A stretch of DNA of 64,000 bases, taken from Clostridium vitabionis. GTDB taxonomy: Bacteria > Bacillota > Clostridia > Lachnospirales > Lachnospiraceae. The notes under the pieces are model-generated. The model did no database searches. It had not been told where the DNA came from and worked only from the letters and a program-made list of their open reading frames with translations. Shown in pieces: positions 27,237-35,144 of this stretch; positions within the stretch are counted from its first letter, which is position 1, and each line of letters begins with the position of its first letter. The DNA lies in assembly GCF_015351765.1 (NCBI RefSeq), contig NZ_JADKQA010000004.1, forward strand, positions 124,001-188,000. The letters are read 5' to 3'. Both the position numbers and the translations under genes were made by a program.

Positions 27237-28889
27237 GTGTCTGCTCAACATTGGGTCCAATTTTAGCAAACTGCAAAGGTATCTGGACGGCTGCCAACCG
27301 TACAGTGCAGCCCGGAATTCTGGCGAATTGCTCACGTTGCATCGTCCATTTCGATGAACTGCGCTGTTTCCGGCCCGTATCCGCAGTCCGCAAAATAAAG
27401 CACAAAAAGATTCCCTGTAGGAATTGCGAAGAGGTTGGTGACATAGACTGATAATGCGATAGATGCCAGTGTTGTTTCAGCCAGTCTGGTCATAATGAGA
27501 CCAGCGCCGTTACAACGCTTCTCCCTGCTGAAGAAGCGCTCTACCTCGATCCGGTCAGTGTTGTCTTTATACTCCTCCCGGTTAGCCTTATGATCGGCTG
27601 CGGGACGCCCCAGTCTCGGGCCGGAGATGCGGATGCCGTGCTCTTTACAGTAAGCACGGTTCGCCCTTGTCCTGTAGATCTGGTCAACAAGAACCCGTAC
27701 CGGATAATGCCCGGTGCGTTCCTTATAACGTTCTACCGCATCCTGCAGGACAGAGCTCTCATTGTAAGGATCAAACTGGAGCTTCTCCAGGCGGGCGTGG
27801 CCCTTTTCGTCAATGCTGACATCATACTTGGCGCCAAACTCCACGGGAGACTTGGCTTTGCCGCGCACGATGGGACGGATATACGGCTGGCTGATGCTCA
27901 CAATCCGGTCATCCACTCTGTGAGTGTTGTTATCAAACATGTACTTCTGCTGTTCGTACAGCTTCTGGACGGTCAGATAGCAGTCAATATACTTCTGTGG
28001 CAGGGCATAGCCTTCTGTCATGTATGCCTCCAGATACCGCAGATCGCGATTCAGGCAGCCAAGCTGCTTACGGATCAGGCTCCGGAGCTTCTTCGTCGGG
28101 CGTTTTTTGGCTTTCGCCATGGCAAGATATTCTTTTCTTGCGCGCCTCCGGTATGTTCTGGGCTTCGTCCATGGATGATACTGGTGATGGAAATAGTCAA
28201 TCATCTCTTCGAGCTTCTCCCTGGCATCATTGAGAAGCACAAAGTCCTGAGGATACTTGATGTTGGACGGAGAACAGGTGGCATCCAGAATGAAAGTCCC
28301 CACGTTCTCCCCGTCGGCGGATTTTTCCGGTTTATCGCCGGCATGTTCCGGCGTGGCAGCGCCTGCAGCAAGGTATTCTTCATTCGCCATCATCAGAAAA
28401 CGGGAATCCAGCCTGCGGCGAAAATACACGAGAACTGTCGGCTTGAACGGGCAGGTGTCCGAAAACCGGTCCATACCAATGAAGTACTGGTAATACGGGT
28501 TTTGGGCGACTTCCTTAACCAGCCTGCGGTCAGAAAGCCCCTCACGTTTCTGAATGATCAGAGCACCGAGAGCAACACGCAGAGGAAAGGCCTGCCGTCC
28601 TTCGTGTGAGGGAAAGAGAGAAGCGTACACTTTTTCCAGGCTTGTCCAGTCGATGGCATTTGCAAGCCGGACCCATTCATTGTTTTCATCCAGCGGTGTT
28701 CCACAGCTCTGGTTGAAATCAAAAATCGAAATCTGGTGCTCGGACGGTTTTTTGTACATGGCGGACTGCCTCGGATATATCAATAAGTGCAAAGAAATTA
28801 GGAGAAATTGCAAAAATCTTTGCACTTATTATACCGCAATCCGCCGTTATTGTCAGTAAATATTGCATTCTACGCTATTGAGCAGACAC
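27237..28889 (-). mobile_element. IS5-superfamily insertion sequence, 1653 bp, complete
   Basis: The ends are perfect 12-bp inverted repeats, GTGTCTGCTCAA at 27237 and TTGAGCAGACAC ending at 28889. They are flanked directly by a 6-bp target duplication TAAATA (27231-27236 and 28890-28895). One transposase gene fills the element on the minus strand. Intact ends, duplication and reading frame suggest a recent, possibly still active insertion. Confidence 0.9.
27332..28759 (-). CDS. IS5/IS1182-like DDE transposase
   Basis: A 475-residue transposase. The N-terminal DUF772-type domain contains FPLRVALGALIIQKREGLSDRRLVKEVAQNPYYQYFIG. The DDE core appears as FILDATCSPSNI (first Asp), RVLVDQIYRTRANRAYC (second Asp) and RIEVERFFSREKR (Glu). 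A long insertion with the motif RRRARKEYLAMAKAKKRP lies between the first two acids. ATG 28759 (MYKKPSEHQ) is used rather than the track start, which lies in the end region. It moves the surrounding element by cut-and-paste; subfamily is uncertain between IS5 and IS1182. Confidence 0.88.
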   Translation of the reverse strand: MYKKPSEHQISIFDFNQSCGTPLDENNEWVRLANAIDWTSLEKVYASLFPSHEGRQAFPLRVALGALIIQKREGLSDRRLVKEVAQNPYYQYFIGMDRFSDTCPFKPTVLVYFRRRLDSRFLMMANEEYLAAGAATPEHAGDKPEKSADGENVGTFILDATCSPSNIKYPQDFVLLNDAREKLEEMIDYFHHQYHPWTKPRTYRRRARKEYLAMAKAKKRPTKKLRSLIRKQLGCLNRDLRYLEAYMTEGYALPQKYIDCYLTVQKLYEQQKYMFDNNTHRVDDRIVSISQPYIRPIVRGKAKSPVEFGAKYDVSIDEKGHARLEKLQFDPYNESSVLQDAVERYKERTGHYPVRVLVDQIYRTRANRAYCKEHGIRISGPRLGRPAADHKANREEYKDNTDRIEVERFFSREKRCNGAGLIMTRLAETTLASIALSVYVTNLFAIPTGNLFVLYFADCGYGPETAQFIEMDDAT

Positions 28890-28895
28890 TAAATA

Positions 28896-29119
28896 CTGAT
28901 TCAATGTGGTTTTAAAGACTACTTGATTTCCCGGCTTTACATCTTTGATCCGCTTCGTTGGGTGACACCAGGGTTACCGGCGCGTGTTCGCTCAGGAAGT
29001 TCTGAAATCGAGACAGAACCTGTCGCAGCAGTATTTTCCCGGAAGGAACAAGAAATATGGATTTTGAGATCCGCGGGGCAGTTTATCGCCCGGCGGTGAG
29101 GGGGAAAGGAGATTTCCTT
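28896..29119. other. Intergenic sequence right of the IS
   Basis: About 225 bp with no recognisable gene. It is probably the former leader of the thioredoxin-like gene. I see no promoter of good quality, so that gene may now rely on readthrough or an outward IS promoter. Confidence 0.4.
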
Positions 29120-29470
29120 ATGCAGAGGATTACAATGTTTTATCTGGAATCCTGCCCGTACTGTGCACAGGCGACACAGGCAATCCGAGAGCTCCGTTCA
29201 GAGGATCCGGAGTATGCCAGGGTAGAGCTGTGGTACGTGGAGGAGACCCGCCGCCCGGATGTGGCGGCGAAGTTTGATTACTATTATGTTCCGGCGATGT
29301 TCATCGATGGCGAGCGGATTTACGAGGCGAAGCCCGGGGAAAGCTATAAAACCTGCAAGGCGAATGTGAAAAGGGTGTTTGACCGTGCTCTGGGCCGCAT
29401 TCCAGTGAGCGGGTTTGAGGCAAGGCGGAAGGCCGGAAACATTGGGGACGACGCCGTGGTGGGATTTTAG
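29120..29470 (+). CDS. Thioredoxin/glutaredoxin-like protein with CPYC motif
   Basis: A 116-residue thioredoxin-fold protein. Near the N-terminus FYLESCPYCAQATQAIREL carries the redox-active CPYC pair, and YYVPAMFIDGERIYE holds the cis-proline segment (VPAMF). The core ends near residue 85 and a short basic tail follows. It is probably a glutaredoxin-type thiol reductase; partners are unknown. ATG 29120 follows AAAGGAGA and is preferred to the track start 21 codons upstream. It is now separated from its likely promoter by the IS. Confidence 0.8.
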   Translation: MQRITMFYLESCPYCAQATQAIRELRSEDPEYARVELWYVEETRRPDVAAKFDYYYVPAMFIDGERIYEAKPGESYKTCKANVKRVFDRALGRIPVSGFEARRKAGNIGDDAVVGF

Positions 29471-29476
29471 CCGCGC

Positions 29477-29878
29477 ATGAAGACGGTTTACCGAACCACG
29501 GACACAACGGTCTCCATGCTCCGATACCATTTTGTCTTCTGTCCGCGCTACCGCCGCAGAATCTTTGACATCCCGGGCGTCGCGGAGTGCTTCCGCAAGG
29601 CGACCGGGGAGGCATGCCGGAAAAACCACATTGAAATTCTGGACATGAAATGCAATTCCGATCACGCACATCTGTATGTCAGCGCGCCGCCGCAGCTGAG
29701 CGTTCCCGAAATCATGCGGATCATCAAGGGCGCGACGACGCACCTGCTCCGGGACACCTTCCCCGAGCTCTCGCAGATGCCGTCCCTGTGGACGAGAAGC
29801 TATTTCGTCTCTACCGCGCCGGCACTCAGCGAGGCGACGATCCGGCGCTATACCGAGACCCAGCGGACGAGGTACTGA
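29477..29878 (+). CDS. tnpA: IS200/IS605-family TnpA (Y1 HUH) transposase, orphan
   Basis: A 133-residue single-strand transposase. The start YRTTDTTVSMLRYHFVFCPRYRRRIF is typical of the family. The HUH metal site is DHAHLYV and the catalytic tyrosine lies in the C-terminal ATIRRYTETQ. Length is normal, so the enzyme could be active. No TnpB gene accompanies it and I could not define the subterminal hairpins that mark the ends. It begins 6 bases after the thioredoxin-like gene with no clear ribosome site, as is common for IS200 elements. Confidence 0.88.
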   Translation: MKTVYRTTDTTVSMLRYHFVFCPRYRRRIFDIPGVAECFRKATGEACRKNHIEILDMKCNSDHAHLYVSAPPQLSVPEIMRIIKGATTHLLRDTFPELSQMPSLWTRSYFVSTAPALSEATIRRYTETQRTRY

Positions 29879-29945
29879 GCGCGGGTGGGAAGCGGACATC
29901 CGATGAAGACAAAACCAAGGCATAAGAAAACGACGGCAGGATAGA

Positions 29946-29985
29946 GAAGGCCCCTTCCGGGAGGAATTTCCCGGAGGGGGCCTTC
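29946..29985. terminator. Hairpin between tnpA and the aldehyde dehydrogenase pseudogene
   Basis: GAAGGCCCCTTCCGGGA...TTCCCGGAGGGGGCCTTC, a stem of about 16 bp with a mismatch, between convergent genes. T runs are poor on both strands. It may act as a bidirectional terminator or be an end structure of the IS200 element. Confidence 0.5.
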
Positions 29986-30023
29986 GATTTCAGCAGAGCA
30001 CTTACGCTTTGGGAATATGGCCG

Positions 30024-31518
30024 TCAGGTGGTCGGATAGAATCCCGACGGAGCATCGGTCAGGTCGATGAAAATATTCTTCTTCTGCGTGTAATTGTCCA
30101 GAATCATCTTGTGTGTCTCGCGGCCGATGCCGGACTTCTTGTAACCGCCGAACGGGGCCTTCTCCGGAAGCTGGTTGTAGGTGTTGACCCACATGCGGCC
30201 GGTCTCCACAGCCCTGGCTACACGGAACGCGCGGTTGATGTCCTGCGTCCAGACCGCGCCGCCGAGGCCGTACTCGGAATCATTGGCCATCGCGATGACC
30301 TCGTCCTCATCATGGAACTTGATGACAACGGCAACCGGGCCGAAGATCTCCTCCTGCGCGACGCGCATCCGGTTGTTGCAGTCCACAAGCAGGGTCGGCT
30401 TCATGAAGGCGCCCTTCGCGAGATCGCCCTCGGCCGCCCGCTCGCCGCCGCAGGCTACTTTTGCGCCCTCAGCCTTGCCAATCTCGATGTAGCCGAGAAT
30501 CTTTTTCAGCTGCCCTTCGTTGATCTGGCTGCCCATCTGGGTCGCCGGATCCCACGGCATGCCGACTTTGACTTGATGAAACCGTTTTACTGCCTCCGCG
30601 ATAAATTTATCGTAGATGGTATCCTGGACGAAGACTCTCGATCCGGCGCAGCATACCTGGCCCTGGTTGAACAGGATGCCGAGCTGCAGGCCATCCATCG
30701 CTTTCTCCCAGTTGCAGTCGTCGAAGAAGATATTCGCCGATTTTCCGCCGAGCTCGAGGGTCGCCGGGATCAGCTTCTTCGCGGCCGCCTCGGCTACGCT
30801 GTAGCCCACCTCGGTTGAGCCGGTGAAGGCAAGCTTGCGGATGTCCGGATGGTCAAGGAGATACTGGCCTGCCTTGCCGCCGCTGCCGGTGATCACCTGG
30901 AATACGCCGGCCGGGATGATCTCCTTCGTCATCCTCGCGAACTCAAGAACCGAGAGCGAGGTCGCGCTCGACGGCTTGAATACGGTGCAGTCGCCGGCAG
31001 CCAGCACCGGGGCCAGCTTCCAGGCCGCCATGCAGAACGGGAAGTTCCACGGGACAATCTGTCCGACGACGCCGATGGGCTCCCGGAGGATGATGGAGAG
31101 ATATTTCTCGTCAATCACGGTCGCGGATCCCTCCTCCGCCTCAATGCAGCTGGCAAACAAAGTAGCGGAAATGGTCGATGGAGAGCGGAATATCGATATT
31201 CAGGGTCTCGCGGATCGGTTTGCCGTTGTCCATGGATTCCACCATGGCGAGATAGTCCTTGTTCTTCTCAAGAACATCCGCGACCTCCCGGAGAATCGCC
31301 GCCCGCTGTTTCGGCGTGGTCTTCTTCCAGGTCTTGAACGCCGCCCAGGCGCCCTTTACCGCCTCATCCACATCTTCCTTCGTCGCCGCCGCGCAGGTGG
31401 CCAGGTATTCGCCGTCCGCCGGGCAATAGCTCTTGAAGGTGCCGCCGTCAGACGCGTCGCGGAATTCTCCGTTGATGTACAGTCCATATTTTTCCTGAAG
31501 CTTTACGTGTTCACTCAT
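30024..31518 (-). pseudogene. Aldehyde dehydrogenase broken by a 4-bp duplication
   Basis: Two reading frames together spell one aldehyde dehydrogenase of about 495 residues. The N-terminal part (31518-31141) runs from MSEHVKL to SIDHFRYF then ends after VCQLH. The C-terminal part (from about 31160) resumes with FASCIEAEEGSA and continues to the end. It contains GQIVPWNFPF, the cofactor segment FTGSTEVG, ELGGKSANIFFDD (catalytic base region) and GQVCCAGSRVFV with the nucleophilic Cys. At the junction the plus strand reads CAAACAAA; removing one CAAA restores a continuous frame. The ATG follows AAGGAGG and a good promoter lies upstream, so inactivation looks recent. A strain polymorphism, a sequencing error or programmed slippage cannot be excluded. 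Confidence 0.9.
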
Positions 31519-31611
31519 CGCGTACCTCCTTGCTCTATTCCGTCGAAAAAAGGATCTGCCGTCCCCCGTGCGGCAGGTCATTCCTTCGGGGAAAATCGTT
31601 TATCCTGGGCA

Positions 31612-31674
31612 CCTGCGGGGGAGAACGCGAAAAGCCGTCCGCGTGCGGCCGGTTTGCGGGTTCTCCCCCGCAGG
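31612..31674. repeat. Long hairpin in the aldehyde dehydrogenase leader
   Basis: CCTGCGGGGGAGAAC (31612-31626) is the exact reverse complement of GTTCTCCCCCGCAGG (31660-31674). The loop carries a second stem (GCGAAAAGCCG against CGGCCGGTTTGC). It falls in the inferred leader. No T tail. Confidence 0.75.
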
Positions 31675-31703
31675 GGCTGAACAGTGACGCATATTGTATT
31701 TTT

Positions 31704-31732
31704 ATTAGAACATAGCACCCAGAAATTGTCAA
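31704..31732 (-). promoter_or_regulatory. Promoter of the aldehyde dehydrogenase gene
   Basis: On the minus strand TTGACA, 17 bases, TCTAAT. The predicted start near 31697 gives a leader of about 180 nt that includes the 31612-31674 hairpin. Confidence 0.7.
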
Positions 31733-31739
31733 TAAAAGT

Positions 31740-31937
31740 TAATAAAATAGCATAAATGATAAAATAATAACGGATGATAAGCTGATATTACCGGATAATA
31801 TATCGATATAATTTAACAAGCAAAATAATAAAAGGATAATTCTTAACAAGCACAATAACTCGGCGCGGATGATTAACAGCTGGGGAAAGATCAGCAGCGA
31901 TCGGGGCTGCGCCGGGAAAATCTCCCCGCGGAAGCCG
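31740..31937. other. A+T-rich intergenic block with direct repeats
   Basis: No gene (the ORF at 31739-32044 is spurious). TTAACAAGCAAAATAA at 31813-31828 recurs as TTAACAAGCACAATAA at 31843-31858, a 30-bp period. The TTAACA core resembles Bacillus PhoP half-sites, of interest because the next gene is a phosphate cotransporter. Confidence 0.45.
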
Positions 31938-31966
31938 TTTTCATCCTTCCGGAAATATAGTACAAT
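31938..31966 (+). promoter_or_regulatory. Promoter of the Na/Pi cotransporter gene
   Basis: TTTTCA (31938-31943), 17 bases, TACAAT (31961-31966), about 50 bases before the start codon. The -35 is weak, which would suit an activated promoter. Confidence 0.5.
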
Positions 31967-32019
31967 CAAAATATTGCGTTTTTGGCGGGGAAGTGCCCCA
32001 CCGGCGTCAGGAGGAAAAT

Positions 32020-33810
32020 ATGGGTATAGAAAATATTCTGTCACTGATCGGCGGACTTGCTTTATTTCTCTATGGCATGCATGTCCTCGGCGACGGGCTG
32101 ACCAGGCTTTCCGGAGGGCGGATGGAGTCGATCCTCTCCAGGCTTACGAGCAACAAGTACATGGGTATCCTGCTCGGCCTCGGGGTCACCGCGGTTATCC
32201 AGTCCTCGTCGGCGACAACGGTCATGGTGGTCGGCTTCGTCAATTCCGGCCTGATGAAGCTCCAGCAGGCGGTCGGCGTTATCATGGGCGCCAATATCGG
32301 AACGACCGTGACCAGCTGGATTCTCAGCCTGGCCGGGATCAGCGGCAGCAATGTGTTCCTCTCGCTCCTGAAACCGCAGTCCTTCTCCCCGGTGCTCGCG
32401 ATGATCGGCGTGATCCTGATCATGACCGCGAAATCCGACAAAAAGCAGACAGTCGGCACGATCCTGATCGGCTTTGCCGTCCTCATGTTCGGCATGGAGG
32501 CGATGAGCGATTCGGTTGCCCCGCTGGAGGACGTACCGGCATTTACCCGGCTGTTTGTCGCATTTTCGAACCCGCTTCTCGGCATGCTGGTTGGTGTCGG
32601 GCTAACCGCAATTATCCAGAGCTCATCCGCGTCCGTTGGCATTCTCCAGGCGCTGTGCATGACCGGGGCGGTGCCCTACGCGGCGGCAATCCCGATCATC
32701 ATGGGACAGAACATCGGTACCTGCGTCACGGCGCTCCTCTCCTCGATCGGGGCGAAGATCAACGCGAAGCGGGCAGCTTTTATCCACCTGTATTTCAATG
32801 TGATCGGCACGCTCCTCTTCATGGCAGTCTTTTATCTGATCAACCTGGTTCACCCGTTTTCTTTCCTGAATACGGCGGCGGGGCCGGCGGGGATCGCCAT
32901 TGTCCACTCGACGTTCAATATCTGCGCGACGCTTGTCCTCCTGCCGTTCTCTGATCTTCTGGTGAAGCTGGCGACGCTCTCCGTGCGGGATCACGAAGCG
33001 GGGAAGAGCGCGGAAAAGGGGAGGCCGGAGGAGCTCGGGGATCTCGACCCGCGTTTCCTCGAGCAGCCCGCATTTGCCCTCAGGCAGAGCGCGTCCGCGA
33101 CCGAGCGCATGGCCACCCTCGCGAGACAGACCTACAGCCAGGCATTTGCCGTTGTGCGCAGCTACAGTGAGGATGAGGTCAACCAGGTCTACACCCTGGA
33201 ATCGCGGGTGGACAGCTACGAGGACGAGCTGACCGCCTACCTGACGAAGATTATGACGCATGACCTCCCCCGGCGGGATTCCCTCAAGGCCTCAGAGCTT
33301 CAGCACTGCATCGGCGATTTCGAGCGGATCACGGACCACGCACTGAATGTCGCCGTCGCCGCCCAGAAGATGCACCGGAAGGGGCAGGCCTTCTCGCAGG
33401 ATGCCGAGGGGGATCTGGGGATCCTCGACGGCGCCATCCGGGAAATTCTCTCGCTCACGGCGGCCTCCTTCATCGCGGACGACACCGAACAGGCAAGCCG
33501 CGTGGAGCCGCTCGCGGAGGTGATCGACCTGCTGAGCGAAAAGATCAACGACCGGCATATGCAGCGCCTCGCGGAAGGCCGCTGCACGGTGGAGATGGGG
33601 TTTGTCCTGCAGGATATCACCAGCGATATGAAGCGGATCGCGGACCATTGCAGCAATATCGCGATCACCGTGATGCAGATGAAAAATGGCAGCATCGGCC
33701 AGCATGGGTACAAGGAATTTGCCGACAGGGAAGGAAGTGCTTACCACACGCTCTTCCTCGGATACCAGGCGCAGTTCGCGCTTCCGGAGAGTGCGCATAA
33801 GGATGCCTAA
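32020..33810 (+). CDS. Na+/Pi cotransporter family protein with PhoU-like domain
   Basis: A 596-residue protein. The membrane half (about 1-330) is an NptA/SLC34-type carrier with two inverted copies of the signature: VIQSSSATTVMVVGFVNSG and IIQSSSASVGILQALC. The cytoplasmic half (about 345-590) is helical and PhoU-like, with paired motifs such as CIGDFERITDHALNVA and MKRIADHCSNIAI. Such proteins move phosphate with sodium, usually inward, though export has been proposed for some. ATG 32020 follows AGGAGG. The DUF4317 gene comes 57 bp later in the same direction. Confidence 0.92.
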   Translation: MGIENILSLIGGLALFLYGMHVLGDGLTRLSGGRMESILSRLTSNKYMGILLGLGVTAVIQSSSATTVMVVGFVNSGLMKLQQAVGVIMGANIGTTVTSWILSLAGISGSNVFLSLLKPQSFSPVLAMIGVILIMTAKSDKKQTVGTILIGFAVLMFGMEAMSDSVAPLEDVPAFTRLFVAFSNPLLGMLVGVGLTAIIQSSSASVGILQALCMTGAVPYAAAIPIIMGQNIGTCVTALLSSIGAKINAKRAAFIHLYFNVIGTLLFMAVFYLINLVHPFSFLNTAAGPAGIAIVHSTFNICATLVLLPFSDLLVKLATLSVRDHEAGKSAEKGRPEELGDLDPRFLEQPAFALRQSASATERMATLARQTYSQAFAVVRSYSEDEVNQVYTLESRVDSYEDELTAYLTKIMTHDLPRRDSLKASELQHCIGDFERITDHALNVAVAAQKMHRKGQAFSQDAEGDLGILDGAIREILSLTAASFIADDTEQASRVEPLAEVIDLLSEKINDRHMQRLAEGRCTVEMGFVLQDITSDMKRIADHCSNIAITVMQMKNGSIGQHGYKEFADREGSAYHTLFLGYQAQFALPESAHKDA

Positions 33811-33867
33811 GGCGGCGCAAAACTTCGGATGCGGGGATAGAAAAAAGAAAGGGGATCATCATTTATT

Positions 33868-35016
33868 ATGGATAGAAAAGCGGTCAATGAAATCCGCAAG
33901 CTGTTTAATAAGAACGACTGCCGCATCGACAAGCTGCGGGGCTGCTTTGTGGATGAGAATAAGCAGCGGGTGTTTGAGATGAAGGAGAACTTCCTTGCCC
34001 TGCCGGACGAGGAATTTGTCAAGTACAGCGATCTCTTCAAGAAAGCCATGTCGGGGCGCTTCGGGCGGACGCTCTTCAACCTGGAATTTCCCTCGGAGGA
34101 GGAACAGGAGGGCGGAAGGCAGGAATTTCTGTACCGGCTGAACCGGAGCGGCCTCATGGATGAAACGCTGCTGGACGAATTCTACCGGAAGCTGGTCGAG
34201 AAGCTGCAGATTCAGGGCAAATACCTCATTCTCGCCGCCCACGGCGTCTATGACGTTCCCGGGCGCACCTCAGACAACCTCGAGATGGAGGACGCTTCCG
34301 AGTATATTTATGAATTCACAGCCTGCGCCATCTGTCCCATCACGCTGACCAAGGAAGGCCTCTGCTGCGACGCGGCGGCCAAGACCTTTGTCGCGCGGCC
34401 GCAGGATCTCGGGGTGGACAGGCCGCTGCTCGGCTTCCTGTTCCCGGCGTTCAATGACCGGGCCGGGGATATCCATGCGGCCCTCTACTATTCCCGGAAG
34501 GCGGATGAGCGCCATGAGGAGCTGGTGCGGGATTTTCTCGGCACGGAGCTGCCGCCGGATGAGGAGGCGCAGAGAAGTGTGTTCCGCCGGGTGATCGAGG
34601 AGACGCTCGGGCGTGACTGCGGGTTTGCGCAGGTGAAGGAGATCAATGAGGCGGTCGGGGAAATGGTTGAGGCCGCGAAGGACAGCCCGGAGCCGGCCGT
34701 CCTGGACAAGGCGGACATGCGGAAGCTTCTCGAGGACAGCGGGGCGGATGCGGACACAATGAAGAAATTTGAGACAGTCTATGACGAGAATGTGGAGGAC
34801 GGGACGGCGCTCCTCGCGGAAAATGTGACCGATACCTCCCGCCTTGAGGTGAAGACGAACGGCATGAAGCTCAGCGTGAAGGCGGAGATGGCGCCGATCG
34901 TGGAGACGCGGGTCATTGACGGCATCGAGTATTTCCTGATTCCGGTGTCGGACGATGTGGAGGTCAACGGGATCAGGATCCGAAGCAGGCGGCAGCCGGA
35001 GCCCGGGCAGGAATAA
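33868..35016 (+). CDS. DUF4317 family protein
   Basis: A 382-residue soluble protein matching my memory of the DUF4317 family, common in Lachnospiraceae and without assigned function. The conserved-looking start is MDRKAVNEIRKLFNKNDCRIDKLRGCFVDE. A central region has ACAICPITLTKEGLCCD, with several cysteines that might bind metal, and GFLFPAFNDRAGDIHAALYYSR. No signal peptide or membrane segment is seen. The ATG lacks a perfect ribosome site but AGAAAGGGGA lies upstream. It may be co-transcribed with the phosphate transporter. Confidence 0.8.
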   Translation: MDRKAVNEIRKLFNKNDCRIDKLRGCFVDENKQRVFEMKENFLALPDEEFVKYSDLFKKAMSGRFGRTLFNLEFPSEEEQEGGRQEFLYRLNRSGLMDETLLDEFYRKLVEKLQIQGKYLILAAHGVYDVPGRTSDNLEMEDASEYIYEFTACAICPITLTKEGLCCDAAAKTFVARPQDLGVDRPLLGFLFPAFNDRAGDIHAALYYSRKADERHEELVRDFLGTELPPDEEAQRSVFRRVIEETLGRDCGFAQVKEINEAVGEMVEAAKDSPEPAVLDKADMRKLLEDSGADADTMKKFETVYDENVEDGTALLAENVTDTSRLEVKTNGMKLSVKAEMAPIVETRVIDGIEYFLIPVSDDVEVNGIRIRSRRQPEPGQE

Positions 35017-35083
35017 TCAAGCAGAGCGGCGGTTCGCGGCACACGGGAAGCCCCGGGAGCCGGAAATGCCCCGGAGAGTAGAA

Positions 35084-35133
35084 AAAGGGCTGCTGTCATT
35101 CCCTTTTCGTGGGGAGTGGCAGCAGCCTATTTC
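35084..35133. terminator. Bidirectional terminator between DUF4317 and uraA-type genes
   Basis: AAAAAGGGCTGCTGtC...GGCAGCAGCCTATTT forms a stem of about ten pairs. On the minus strand it ends in CCCTTTTTC, so it best serves the permease gene, and it can also stop the DUF4317 transcript. Confidence 0.8.
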
Positions 35134-35144
35134 TGTACTTACGG

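Noticed and set aside
29477-29878. IS605 element with TnpB and guide RNA
   Set aside because: No tnpB reading frame follows tnpA within the window.
31141-31161. Programmed ribosomal frameshift in the aldehyde dehydrogenase
   Set aside because: Aldehyde dehydrogenases of this type are not known to need one, and a simple 4-bp duplication explains the break; retained only as a remote alternative.
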